Shown here piece after piece: positions 29,801 to 42,497 of a DNA stretch of 64,000 bases. How positions within the stretch are numbered: position 1 is the stretch's first letter; each line of letters opens with the position of its first letter. The stretch comes from Amaranthus tricolor. Taxonomy: Eukaryota > Streptophyta > Magnoliopsida > Caryophyllales > Amaranthaceae. The stretch spans positions 1,637,001 to 1,701,000 of the forward strand of contig NC_080051.1 in assembly GCF_026212465.1 (NCBI RefSeq), given 5' to 3'. Made by a program: the position numbers and the translations under genes. Under the pieces are notes generated by a model, which was given only the letters and a program-made list of their open reading frames with translations, was not told the DNA's origin and did not search any database.

Positions 29801-31982
29801 GATGAAGAATGAACAAGGATCAATGATCAATGAAGAATGAACGATGAAGAATGAACAAGGATCAATGCTCAATGAAGAATGAACGATGAAGAATGAACAA
29901 GGATCAATGATCAATGAAGAATGAACGATGAAGAATGAACAAGGAACAATGATCAGTGAAGAATGATCGATGAAGAATGAACAAGGATTAATGGTCAATG
30001 ACGAATGAACGATGAAGAATGAACAAGGATTAATGGTCAATGACGAATGAACGATGAAGAATGAACAAGGATCAATGATTAATGAAGAATGAACGATGAA
30101 GAATGAACAAGGATTAATGGTCAATGACGAATTAACGATGAAAAATGAACAAGGATCAATGATCAATGAAGAATGAACGATGAAGATTGAACAAGGATCA
30201 ATGATCAATGAAGAATGAACGATGAAGAATGAACAAGGATTAATGGTCAATGACGAATGAACGATGAAGAATGAACAAGGATCAATGATCAATGAAGAAT
30301 GAACGATGAAGAATGAACAAGGATCAATGATCAATGAAGAATGAACGATGAAGAATGAACAAGGATCAATTCTCAATGAATAATGAACGATGAAGAATGA
30401 ACAAGGAACAATGATCAATGAAGAATGAACGATGAAGAATGAACAAGGATTAATGGTCAATGACGAATGAACGATGAAGAATGAACATGGATCAATGATC
30501 AATGAAGAATGAACGATGAAGAATGAACAAGGATCAATGATCAATGAAGAATGAACGACGAAGAATGAACAAGGATTAATGGTCAATGACGAATGAACGA
30601 TGAAGAATGAACAAGGATCAATGATCAATGACGAATGAACGATGAAGAATGAACAAGGATCAATGATCAATGAAGAATGAACGATGAAGAATGAACAAGG
30701 AGTAATGGTCAATGACGAATGAACGATGAAGAATGAACAAGGATCAATGATCAATGACGAATGAACGATGAAGAATGAACAAGGATCAATGATCAATGAA
30801 GAATGAACGATGAAGAATGAACAAGGATCAATTCTCAATGAAGAATGAACGATGAAGAATGAACAAGGAACAATGATCAATGAAGAATGAACGATGAAGA
30901 ATGAACAAGGATTAATGGTCAATGACGAATGAACGATGAAGAATGAACAAGGATCAATGATCAATGAAGAATGAACGATGAAGAATGAACAAGGAGTAAT
31001 CGTCAATGACGAATGAACGGTGAAGAATGAACAAGGATCAATGATCAATGACGAATGAACGATGAAGAATGAACAAGGATTAATGGTCAATGACGAATTA
31101 ACGATGAAGAATGAACAAGGATCAATGATCAATGAAGAATGAACGATGAAGATTGAACAAGGATCAATGATCAATGAAGAATGAACGATGAAGAATGAAC
31201 AAGGATTAATGGTCAATGACGAATGAACGATGAAGAATGAACAAGGATCAATGATCAATGAAGAATGAACGATGAAGAATGAACAAGGAGTAATGGTCAA
31301 TGACGAATGAACGATGAAGAATGAACAAGGATCAATGATCAATGACGAATGAACGATGAAGAATGAACAAGGATCAATGATCAATGAAGAATGAACGATG
31401 AAGAATGAACAAGGATCAATGATCAATGAAGAATGAACGATAAAGAATGAACAAGGATCAATTCTCAATGAAGAATGAACGATGAAGAATGAACAAGGAA
31501 CAATGATCAATGAAGAATGAACGATGAAGAATGAACAAGGATCAATGATCAATGAAGAATGAACGATGAAGAATGAACAAGGATTAATGGTCAATGACGA
31601 ATGAACGATGAAGAATGAATAAGGATCAATGATCAATGAAGAATGAACGATGAAGAATGAACAAGGATCAATGATCAATGAAGAATGAACGATGAAGAAT
31701 GAACAAGGATCAATTCTCAATGAATAATGAACGATGAAGAATGAACAAGGAACAATGATCAATGAAGAATGAACGATGAACGATGAAGAATGAACAAGGA
31801 TTAATGGTCAATGACGAATGAACGATGAAGAATGAACAAGGATCAATGATCAATGAAGAATGAACGATGAAGAATGAACAAGGATCAATGATCAATGAAG
31901 AATGAACGACGAAGAATGAACAAGGGTTAATGGTCAATGACGAAAGAACGATGAAGAATGAACAAGGATCAATGATCAATGA
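23857..31982 (-). repeat. 8.1-kb satellite segmental duplication, copy 1
   Basis: This block matches 32096-40221 at a constant offset of 8,239 bp. Shared landmarks are the AAGTATCAAAGATC marker at about 24034, 25140, 27590 and 27898, the GATACTTGAAG variant near 26620 and 28818, and the unique AAGGGTTAATGG at 31922. Matching starts just after an A/T difference at 23856 and ends at 31982, where the next base differs. A 113-bp satellite stretch separates the two copies. Confidence 0.9.
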
Positions 31983-32095
31983 AGAATGAACGATGAAGAA
32001 TGAACAAGGATCAATGATCAATGAAGAATGAACGATGAAGAATGAACAAGGATCAATTCTCAATGAATAATGAACGATGAAGAATGAACAAGGAA

Positions 32096-35000
32096 CAATG
32101 ATCAATGAAGAATGAACGATGAAGAATGAACAAGGAGTAATGGTCAATGACGAATGAACGATGAAGAATGAACAAGGATCAATGATCAATGAAGAATAAA
32201 CAAGGATCAATGATCAATGACGAATGAACGATGAAGAATGAACAAGGATCAATGATCAATGAAGAATGAACAAGTATCAAAGATCAAAGAAGAATGAACG
32301 ATGAAGAATGAACAAGGATCAATGATCAATGAAGAATGAACGATGAAGAATGAACAAGGATTAATGGTCAATGACGAATGAACGATGAAGAATGAACAAG
32401 GATCAATGATCAATGAAGAATGAACGATGAAGAATGAACAAGGATCAATGATCAATGAAGAATGAACGATGAAGAATGAACAAGGATTAATGGTCAATGA
32501 CGAATGAACGATGAAGAATGAACAAGGATCAATGATCAATGAAGAATGAACGATGAAGAATGAACAAGGAGTAATGGTCAATGACGAATGAACGATGAAG
32601 AATGAACAAGGATCAATGATCAATGACGAATGAACGATGAAGAATGAACAAGGATCAATGATCAATGAAGAATGAACGATGAAGAATGAACAAGGATCAA
32701 TGATCAATGAAGAATGAACGATAATGAATGAACAAGGATCAATTCTCAATGAAGAATGAACGATGAAGAATGAACAAGGAACAATGATCAATGAAGAATG
32801 AACGATGAAGAATGAACAAGGATCAATGATCAATGAAGAATGAACGATGAAGAATGAACAAGGATTAATGGTCAATGACGAATGAACGATGAAGAATGAA
32901 CAAGGATCAATGATCAATGAAGAATGAACGATGAAGAATGAACAAGGATCAATGATCAATGAAGAATGAACGATGAAGAATGAACAAGGAACAATGATCA
33001 ATGAAGAATGAACGATGAAGAATGAACAAGGATTAATGGTCAATGACGAATGAACGATGAAGAATGAACAAGGATCAATGATCAATGAAGAATGAACGAT
33101 GAAGAATGAACAAGGATCAATGATCAATGAAGAATGAACGATGAAGAATGAACAAGGATTAATGGTCAATGACGAATGAACGATGAAGAATGAACAAGGA
33201 TCAATGATCAATGAAGAATGAACGATGAAGAATGAACAAGGAGTAATGGTCAATGACGAATGAACGATGAAGAATGAACAAGGATCAATGATCAATGAAG
33301 AATAAACAAGGATCAATGATCAATGACGAATGAACGATGAAGAATGAACAAGGATCAATGATCAATGAAGAATGAACAAGTATCAAAGATCAAAGAAGAA
33401 TGAACGATGAAGAATGAACAAGGATCAATGATCAATGAAGAATGAACGATGAAGAATGAACAAGGATTAATGGTCAATGACGAATGAACGATGAAGAATG
33501 AACAAGGATCAATGATCAATGAAGAATGAACGATGAAGAATGAACAAGGATCAATGATCAATGAAGAATGAACGATGAAGAATGAACAAGGATTAATGGT
33601 CAATGACGAATGAACGATGAAGAATGAACAAGGATCAATGATCAATGAAGAATGAACGATGAAGAATGAACAAGGAGTAATGGTCAATGACGAATGAACG
33701 ATGAAGAATGAACAAGGATCAATGATCAATGACGAATGAACGATGAAGAATGAACAAGGATCAATGATCAATGAAGAATGAACGATGAAGAATGAACAAG
33801 GATCAATGATCAATGAAGAATGAACGATAATGAATGAACAAGGATCAATTCTCAATGAAGAATGAACGATGAAGAATGAACAAGGAACAACGATCAATGA
33901 CGAATGAACGATGAAGAATGAACAAGGATCAATGATCAATGAAGAATGAACGATGAAGAATGAACAAGGATTAATGGCCAATGACGAATGAACGATGAAG
34001 AATGAACAAGGATCAATGATCAATGAAGAATGAACGATGAAGAATGAACAAGGATCAATGATCGATGAAGAATGAACGATGAAGAATGAACAAGGATCAA
34101 TTCTCAATGAATAATGAACGATGAAGAATGAACAAGGAACAATGATCAATGAAGAATGAACGATGAAGAATGAACAAGGATTAATGGTCAATGACGAATG
34201 AACGATGAAGAATGAACAAGGATCAATGATCAATGAAGAATGAACGATGAAGAATGAACAAGGATCAATGATCAATGAAGAATGAACGACGAAGAATGAA
34301 CAAGGATTAATGGTCAATGACGAAAGAACGATGAAGAATGAACAAGGATCAATGATCAATGACGAATGAACGATGAAGAATGAACAAGGATCAATGATCA
34401 ATGAAGAATGAACGATGAAGAATGAACAAGGAGTAATGGTCAATGACGAATGAACGATGAAGAATGAACAAGGATCAATGATCAATGACGAATGAACGAT
34501 GAAGAATGAACAAGGATCAATGATCAATGAAGAATGAACGATGAAGAATGAACAAGGATCAATTCTCAATGAAGAATGAACGATGAAGAATGAACAAGGA
34601 ACAATGATCAATGAAGAATGAACGATGAAGAATGAACAAGGATTAATGGTCAATGACGAATGAACGATGAAGAATGAACAAGGATCAATGATCAATGAAG
34701 AATGAACGATGAAGAATGAACAAGGAGTAATGGTCAATGACGAATGAACGATGAAGAATGAACAAGGATCAATGATCAATGACGAATGAACGATGAAGAA
34801 TGAATAAGGATTAATGGTCAATGACAAATTAACGATGAAGAATGAACAAGGATCAATGATACTTGAAGAATGAACGATGAAGATTGAATAAGGATCAATG
34901 ATCAATGAAGAATGAACGATGAAGAATGAACAAGGATCAATGATCAATGAAGAATGAACGATGAAGAATGAACAAGGAACAATGATCAGTGAAGAATGAT

Positions 35001-38000
35001 CGATGAAGAATGAACAAGGATTAATGGTCAATGACGAATGAACGATGAAGAATGAACAAGGATTAATGGTCAATGACGAATGAACGATGAAGAATGAACA
35101 AGGATCAATGATCAATGAAGAATGAACGATGAAGAATGAACAAGGATTAATGGTCAATGACGAATTAACGATGAAAAATGAACAAGGATCAATGATCGCT
35201 GAAGAATGAACGATGAAGATTGAACAAGGATCAATGATCAATGAAGAATGAACGATGAAGAATGAACAAGGATTAATGGTCAATGACGAATGAACGATGA
35301 AGAATGAACAAGGATCAATGATCAATGAAGAATGAACGATGAAGAATGAACAAGGATCAATGATCAATGAAGAATGAACGATGAAGAATGAACAAGGATC
35401 AATGATCAATGAAGAATGAACGATGAAGAATGAACAAGGAACAATGATCAATGAAGAATGAACGATGAAGAATGAACAAGGATTAATGGTCAATGACGAA
35501 TGAACGATGAAGAATGAACAAGGATCAATGATCAATGAAGAATGAACGATGAAGAATGAACAAGGATCAATGATCAATGAAGAATGAACGATGAAGAATG
35601 AACAAGGATTAATGGTCAATGACGAATGAACGATGAAGAATGAACAAGGATCAATGATCAATGAAGAATGAACGATGAAGAATGAACAAGGAGTAATGGT
35701 CAATGACGAATGAACGATGAAGAATGAACAAGGATCAATGATCAATGAAGAATAAACAAGGATCAATGATCAATGACGAATGAACGATGAAGAATGAACA
35801 AGGATCAATGATCAATGAAGAATGAACAAGTATCAAAGATCAAAGAAGAATGAACGATGAAGAATGAACAAGGATCAATGATCAATGAAGAATGAACGAT
35901 GAAGAATGAACAAGGATTAATGGTCAATGACGAATGAACGATGAAGAATGAACAAGGATCAATGATCAATGAAGAATGAACGATGAAGAATGAACAAGGA
36001 GTAATGGTCAATGACGAATGAACGATGAAGAATGAACAAGGATCAATGATCAATGAAGAATAAACAAGGATCAATGATCAATGACGAATGAACGATGAAG
36101 AATGAACAAGGATCAATGATCAATGAAGAATGAACAAGTATCAAAGATCAAAGAAGAATGAACGATGAAGAATGAACAAGGATCAATGATCAATGAAGAA
36201 TGAACGATGAAGAATGAACAAGGATTAATGGTCAATGACGAATGAACGATGAAGAATGAACAAGGATCAATGATCAATGAAGAATGAACGATGAAGAATG
36301 AACAAGGATCAATGATCAATGAAGAATGAACGATGAAGAATGAACAAGGATTAATGGTCAATGACGAATGAACGATGAAGAATGAACAAGGATCAATGAT
36401 CAATGAAGAATGAACGATGAAGAATGAACAAGGAGTAATGGTCAATGACGAATGAACGATGAAGAATGAACAAGGATCAATGATCAATGACGAATGAACG
36501 ATGAAGAATGAACAAGGATCAATGATCAATGAAGAATGAACGATGAAGAATGAACAAGGATCAATGATCAATGAAGAATGAACGATAAAGAATGAACAAG
36601 GATCAATTCTCAATGAAGAATGAACGATGAAGAATGAACAAGGAACAATGATCAATGAAGAATGAACGATGAAGAATGAACAAGGATCAATGATCAATGA
36701 AGAATGAACGATGAAGAATGAACAAGGATTAATGGTCAATGACGAATGAACGATGAAGAATGAACAAGGATCAATGATCAATGAAGAATGAACGATGAAG
36801 AATGAACAAGGATCAATGATCAATGAAGAATGAACGATGAAGAATGAACAAGGATTAATGGTCAATGACGAATGAACAAGGATCAATGATCAATGAAGAA
36901 TGAACGATGAAGAATGAACAAGGAGTAATGGTCAATGACGAATGAACGATGAAGAATGAACAAGGATCAATGATCAATGACAAATGAACGATGAAGAATG
37001 AACAAGGATTAATGGTCAATGACAAATTAACGATGAAGAATGAACAAGGATCAATGATACTTGAAGAATGAACGATGAAGATTGAACAAGGATCAATGAT
37101 CAATGAAGAATGATCGATGAAGAATGAACAAGGATCAATGATCAATGAAGAATGAACGATGAAGAATGAACAAGGATCAATTCTCAATGAATAATGAACG
37201 ATGAAGAATGAACAAGGAACAATGATCAATGAAGAATGAACGATGAAGAATGAACAAGGATTAATGGTCAATGACGAATGAACGATGAAGAATGAACAAG
37301 GATCAATGATCAATGAAGAATGAACGATGAAGAATGAACAAGGATCAATGATCAATGAAGAATGAACGACGAAGAATGAACAAGGATTAATGGTCAATGA
37401 CGAAAGAACGATGAAGAATGAACAAGGATCAATGATCAATGACGAATGAACGATGAAGAATGAACAAGGATCAATGATCAATGAAGAATGAACGATGAAG
37501 AATGAACAAGGAGTAATGGTCAATGACGAATGAACGATGAAGAATGAACAAGGATCAATGATCAATGATGAATGAACGATGAAGAATGAACAAGGATCAA
37601 TGATCAATGAAGAATGAACGATGAAGAATGAACAAGGATCAATTCTCAATGAAGAATGAACGATGAAGAATGAACAAGGAACAATGATCAATGAAGAATG
37701 AACGATGAAGAATGAACAAGGATTAATGGTCAATGACGAATGAACGATGAAGAATGAACAAGGATCAATGATCAATGAAGAATGAACGATGAAGAATGAA
37801 CAAGGAGTAATGGTCAATGACGAATGAACGATGAAGAATGAACAAGGATCAATGATCAATGACGAATGAACGATGAAGAATGAACAAGGATTAATGGTCA
37901 ATGACGAATTAACGATGAAGAATGAACAAGGATCAATGATCAATGAAGAATGAACGATGAAGATTGAACAAGGATCAATGATCAATGAAGAATGAACAAT

Positions 38001-40221
38001 GAAGAATGAACAAGGATTAATGGTCAATGACGAATGCACGATGAAGAATGAACAAGGATCAATGATCAATGAAGAATGAACGATGAAGAATGAACAAGGA
38101 TCAATGCTCAATGAAGAATGAACGATGAAGAATGAACAAGGATCAATGATCAATGAAGAATGAACGATGAAGAATGAACAAGGAACAATGATCAGTGAAG
38201 AATGATCGATGAAGAATGAACAAGGATTAATGGTCAATGACGAATGAACGATGAAGAATGAACAAGGATTAATGGTCAATGACGAATGAACGATGAAGAA
38301 TGAACAAGGATCAATGATTAATGAAGAATGAACGATGAAGAATGAACAAGGATTAATGGTCAATGACGAATTAACGATGAAAAATGAACAAGGATCAATG
38401 ATCAATGAAGAATGAACGATGAAGATTGAACAAGGATCAATGATCAATGAAGAATGAACGATGAAGAATGAACAAGGATTAATGGTCAATGACGAATGAA
38501 CGATGAAGAATGAACAAGGATCAATGATCAATGAAGAATGAACGATGAAGAATGAACAAGGATCAATGATCAATGAAGAATGAACGATGAAGAATGAACA
38601 AGGATCAATTCTCAATGAATAATGAACGATGAAGAATGAACAAGGAACAATGATCAATGAAGAATGAACGATGAAGAATGAACAAGGATTAATGGTCAAT
38701 GACGAATGAACGATGAAGAATGAACATGGATCAATGATCAATGAAGAATGAACGATGAAGAATGAACAAGGATCAATGATCAATGAAGAATGAACGACGA
38801 AGAATGAACAAGGATTAATGGTCAATGACGAATGAACGATGAAGAATGAACAAGGATCAATGATCAATGACGAATGAACGATGAAGAATGAACAAGGATC
38901 AATGATCAATGAAGAATGAACGATGAAGAATGAACAAGGAGTAATGGTCAATGACGAATGAACGATGAAGAATGAACAAGGATCAATGATCAATGACGAA
39001 TGAACGATGAAGAATGAACAAGGATCAATGATCAATGAAGAATGAACGATGAAGAATGAACAAGGATCAATTCTCAATGAAGAATGAACGATGAAGAATG
39101 AACAAGGAACAATGATCAATGAAGAATGAACGATGAAGAATGAACAAGGATTAATGGTCAATGACGAATGAACGATGAAGAATGAACAAGGATCAATGAT
39201 CAATGAAGAATGAACGATGAAGAATGAACAAGGAGTAATCGTCAATGACGAATGAACGGTGAAGAATGAACAAGGATCAATGATCAATGACGAATGAACG
39301 ATGAAGAATGAACAAGGATTAATGGTCAATGACGAATTAACGATGAAGAATGAACAAGGATCAATGATCAATGAAGAATGAACGATGAAGATTGAACAAG
39401 GATCAATGATCAATGAAGAATGAACGATGAAGAATGAACAAGGATTAATGGTCAATGACGAATGAACGATGAAGAATGAACAAGGATCAATGATCAATGA
39501 AGAATGAACGATGAAGAATGAACAAGGAGTAATGGTCAATGACGAATGAACGATGAAGAATGAACAAGGATCAATGATCAATGACGAATGAACGATGAAG
39601 AATGAACAAGGATCAATGATCAATGAAGAATGAACGATGAAGAATGAACAAGGATCAATGATCAATGAAGAATGAACGATAAAGAATGAACAAGGATCAA
39701 TTCTCAATGAAGAATGAACGATGAAGAATGAACAAGGAACAATGATCAATGAAGAATGAACGATGAAGAATGAACAAGGATCAATGATCAATGAAGAATG
39801 AACGATGAAGAATGAACAAGGATTAATGGTCAATGACGAATGAACGATGAAGAATGAACAAGGATCAATGATCAATGAAGAATGAACGATGAAGAATGAA
39901 CAAGGATCAATGATCAATGAAGAATGAACGATGAAGAATGAACAAGGATCAATTCTCAATGAATAATGAACGATGAAGAATGAACAAGGAACAATGATCA
40001 ATGAAGAATGAACGATGAACGATGAAGAATGAACAAGGATTAATGGTCAATGACGAATGAACGATGAAGAATGAACAAGGATCAATGATCAATGAAGAAT
40101 GAACGATGAAGAATGAACAAGGATCAATGATCAATGAAGAATGAACGACGAAGAATGAACAAGGGTTAATGGTCAATGACGAAAGAACGATGAAGAATGA
40201 ACAAGGATCAATGATCAATGA
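32096..40221 (-). repeat. 8.1-kb satellite segmental duplication, copy 2
   Basis: This is the second copy of the 23857-31982 block. By eye I find only three substitutions: GATCAATGACG at 33893 versus GATCAATGAAG in copy 1; GATCGCTGAAG near 35194 versus GATCAATGAAG; and GAACAAGG near 39857 versus GAATAAGG at 31618. Such identity within a rapidly evolving satellite implies a recent duplication by unequal exchange or replication slippage. An assembly-collapse or expansion artefact cannot be excluded from sequence alone. Confidence 0.88.
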
Positions 40222-41160
40222 CGAATGAACGATGAAGAATGAACAAGGATCAATGATCAATGAAGAATGAACGATGAAGAATGAACAAGGAGTAATGGTC
40301 AATGACGAATGAACGATGAAGAATGAACAAGGATCAATGATCAATGACGAATGAACGATGAAGAATGAACAAGGATCAATGATCAATGAAGAATGAACGA
40401 TGAAGAATGAACAAGGATCAATTCTCAATGAAGAATGAACGATGAAGAATGAACAAGGAACAATGATCAATGAAGAATGAACGATGAAGAATGAACAAGG
40501 ATTAATGGTCAATGACGAATGAACGATGAAGAATGAACAAGGATCAATGATCAATGAAGAATGAACGATGAAGAATGAACAAGGAGTAATGGTCAATGAC
40601 GAATGAACGATGAAGAATGAACAAGGATCAATGATCAATGACGAATGAACGATGAAGAATGAACAAGGATTAATGGTCAATGACGAATTAACGATGAAGA
40701 ATGAACAAGGATCAATGATCAATGAAGAATGAACGATGAAGATTGAACAAGGATCAATGATCAATGAAGAATGAACGATGAAGAATGAACAAGGATTAAT
40801 GGTCAATGACGAATGCACGATGAAGAATGAACAAGGATCAATGATCAATGAAGAATGAACGATGAAGAATGAACAAGGATCAATGCTCAATGAAGAATGA
40901 ACGATGAAGAATGAACAAGGATCAATGATCAATGAAGAATGAACGATGAAGAATGAACAAGGAACAATGATCAGTGAAGAATGATCGATGAAGAATGAAC
41001 AAGGATTAATGGTCAATGACGAATGAACGATGAAGAATGAACAAGGATTAATGGTCAATGACGAATGAACGATGAAGAATGAACAAGGATCAATGATCAA
41101 TGAGGAATGAACGATGAAGAATGAACAAGGATCAATGATCAATGAAGAATGAACAAGGAT

Positions 41161-41273
41161 TCTTCTGATAATAAATCTTATAGGGAAATCTAACTTTCTT
41201 TACTTTTCAAATTTTTTTAAACTAATCCTTGTTCATTCTTCATTCTTTCAATGCATTCTACTATCACAATATT
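41161..41273. other. Patchwork filler at the satellite/EPRV junction
   Basis: This short stretch is neither clean satellite nor clean virus. TTCTTCTGATAATA at the start copies the minus-strand ORF2 end seen again at 41283. AAATCTAACTTTCTTTACTT matches the viral leader at 52819-52838 in forward orientation. TAATCCTTGTTCATTCTTCATTC near 41224 is a satellite piece in the left-arm orientation. AATGCATTCT resembles the start of the viral copy at 46390, inverted. It looks like filler DNA made by repeated template switching. Confidence 0.75.
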
Positions 41274-42497
41274 ATCAGAGGATTCTTCTGATAATATTTT
41301 CTTTGCATATTGTGGATCTTCAAGAATCTTTTTGAGAATAGCTTTCTGGACTTTAGATAATGATTCTGAGTTTGGACTTTCTACTTTGGGGTTTTTATTG
41401 TGTTGAGGAGAGTTTGAATTTGATGTTGCTTTTGAGGGTGAAGGTTTGTTGGTGGTTGATGGAGATTGGTATTCCATTTTTATACCGGTTTGAAAAAAGG
41501 AGATAACATTTTTTGTTGAACAAATTTCTAAGGTAAATTTGTCCCACCATTTAATTTTGAATTCTCTTATTAATGAATATGGATATGGACGTGGAAGGTG
41601 TTGTTTGAGACAGTAACTCCAACATAGAATCCATGGAATTTTAAATTCTGCATGAAACATGACTGGAGTTTCATAAGCTTGATAATTTGAATTGGCAACA
41701 AAAGTTGTGAAACCCTCATTGCATTCTTTTGGATAAATTTGAGGAGTTGGTCCAAATAAATACCACCAATGATAAAACCACATAGGATATTTCTTTGGAC
41801 AATATTTGTCAAATATAAAAAACCATGAATGATCAAATGGTCTGAATAAAAATGCTCTATACCAGGCCATTTTGTAATCATAGTATGAGTAATTTTGAGG
41901 GAAAAATCTTTTTGAAAAAATTCGTTCTGCATAAGGGTCTCCCCATTCTACAGACGAAATAATTTTCTTAAAAATACATTTTGAATAAATTATTTTTTCT
42001 GAAGAATCCTTGATATGTTGGATTTCAACAGAGTTTGAATCTACTAAAATAAATTCATAAAACCTTTGAGTTTTAAAACGATTTTCTGGTATCCATTCGC
42101 AACCTTTTGGAAAAGTTTTTTGATTGATTGAATTAATAATTTGTGGGCTTTGAGGAATTGTAAAATTAGTGAGATATACATTTTCTATTTCGGTTTTTGT
42201 AATGTATGCAGATTTGGTAAAGCTTTGTGTTGGTATTTTTGTAGTTGGTTCTTTTTGTTTTGAATTTGAAATAATATTTTGTGAAGTAGGCTCTTGAACA
42301 ATTTGTGAATATGGAAGTGGGGGAAAATCATTTAGTTGAGTAAATTTGTTTGAAATGGATAGGGTAGTTTGAAGATTTTTGGAGGATGAAAATTTATTTT
42401 GTTCTGTTTTGTTTGGTTTTGGATCTGGTTCCATTTCGTAATCATCTGAACTCTGGAACCCTTTGAGTTTTTCTTGCTGATTCTTCTTCCTTGGCAT
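41217..42497 (-). pseudogene. EPRV ORF2 protein, 3'-truncated with chimeric tail
   Basis: This 426-codon frame matches the viral ORF2 of the plus-strand copies over its first 408 residues, starting at the same ATG that overlaps the end of ORF1 by 56 nt. At 41273 viral homology stops. The last 18 residues come from filler and satellite, replacing the normal acidic/aromatic C-terminus of 26 residues, and end at a TAA at 41217. The protein core keeps the aromatic-rich block (WYRAF, HSWFF, WFYHWW) and the Ser/Pro/Asn-rich linker. Its function is unknown. No viral promoter is nearby in the correct orientation, so expression is doubtful. Confidence 0.85.

Larger units (their letters stand above)
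10779..41160 (-). repeat. 42-bp tandem satellite, right arm (inverted)
   Basis: This is the same monomer family read on the opposite strand, again with 28-bp and 56-bp length variants. Monomers matching the ATTCGTC/ATTGACC/ATTAATC variant alternate with the standard type and build higher-order units. Stop-free frames reach 1,048 codons on the minus strand purely from the 42-bp period. The array ends abruptly at 41160, where a monomer runs straight into viral and filler sequence. No other gene or element interrupts these 30 kb. Confidence 0.97.

Noticed and set aside
1..41145. Dozens of long open frames (up to 1,048 codons) coding a 14-residue repeat with Cys and Phe
   Set aside because: They follow from a 42-bp period divisible by 3 with one stop-free frame. 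They switch strand with the satellite, mostly lack proper ATG starts, and end wherever a 28-bp unit shifts phase.
1..41160. CRISPR-like array
   Set aside because: There are no unique spacers between conserved repeats; the whole unit is repeated and the context is eukaryotic.
1..41160. Telomeric repeat, because of the 7-bp subunit
   Set aside because: The 7-mers are not TTTAGGG or a known telomere variant, and they are ordered in fixed 42-bp monomers.
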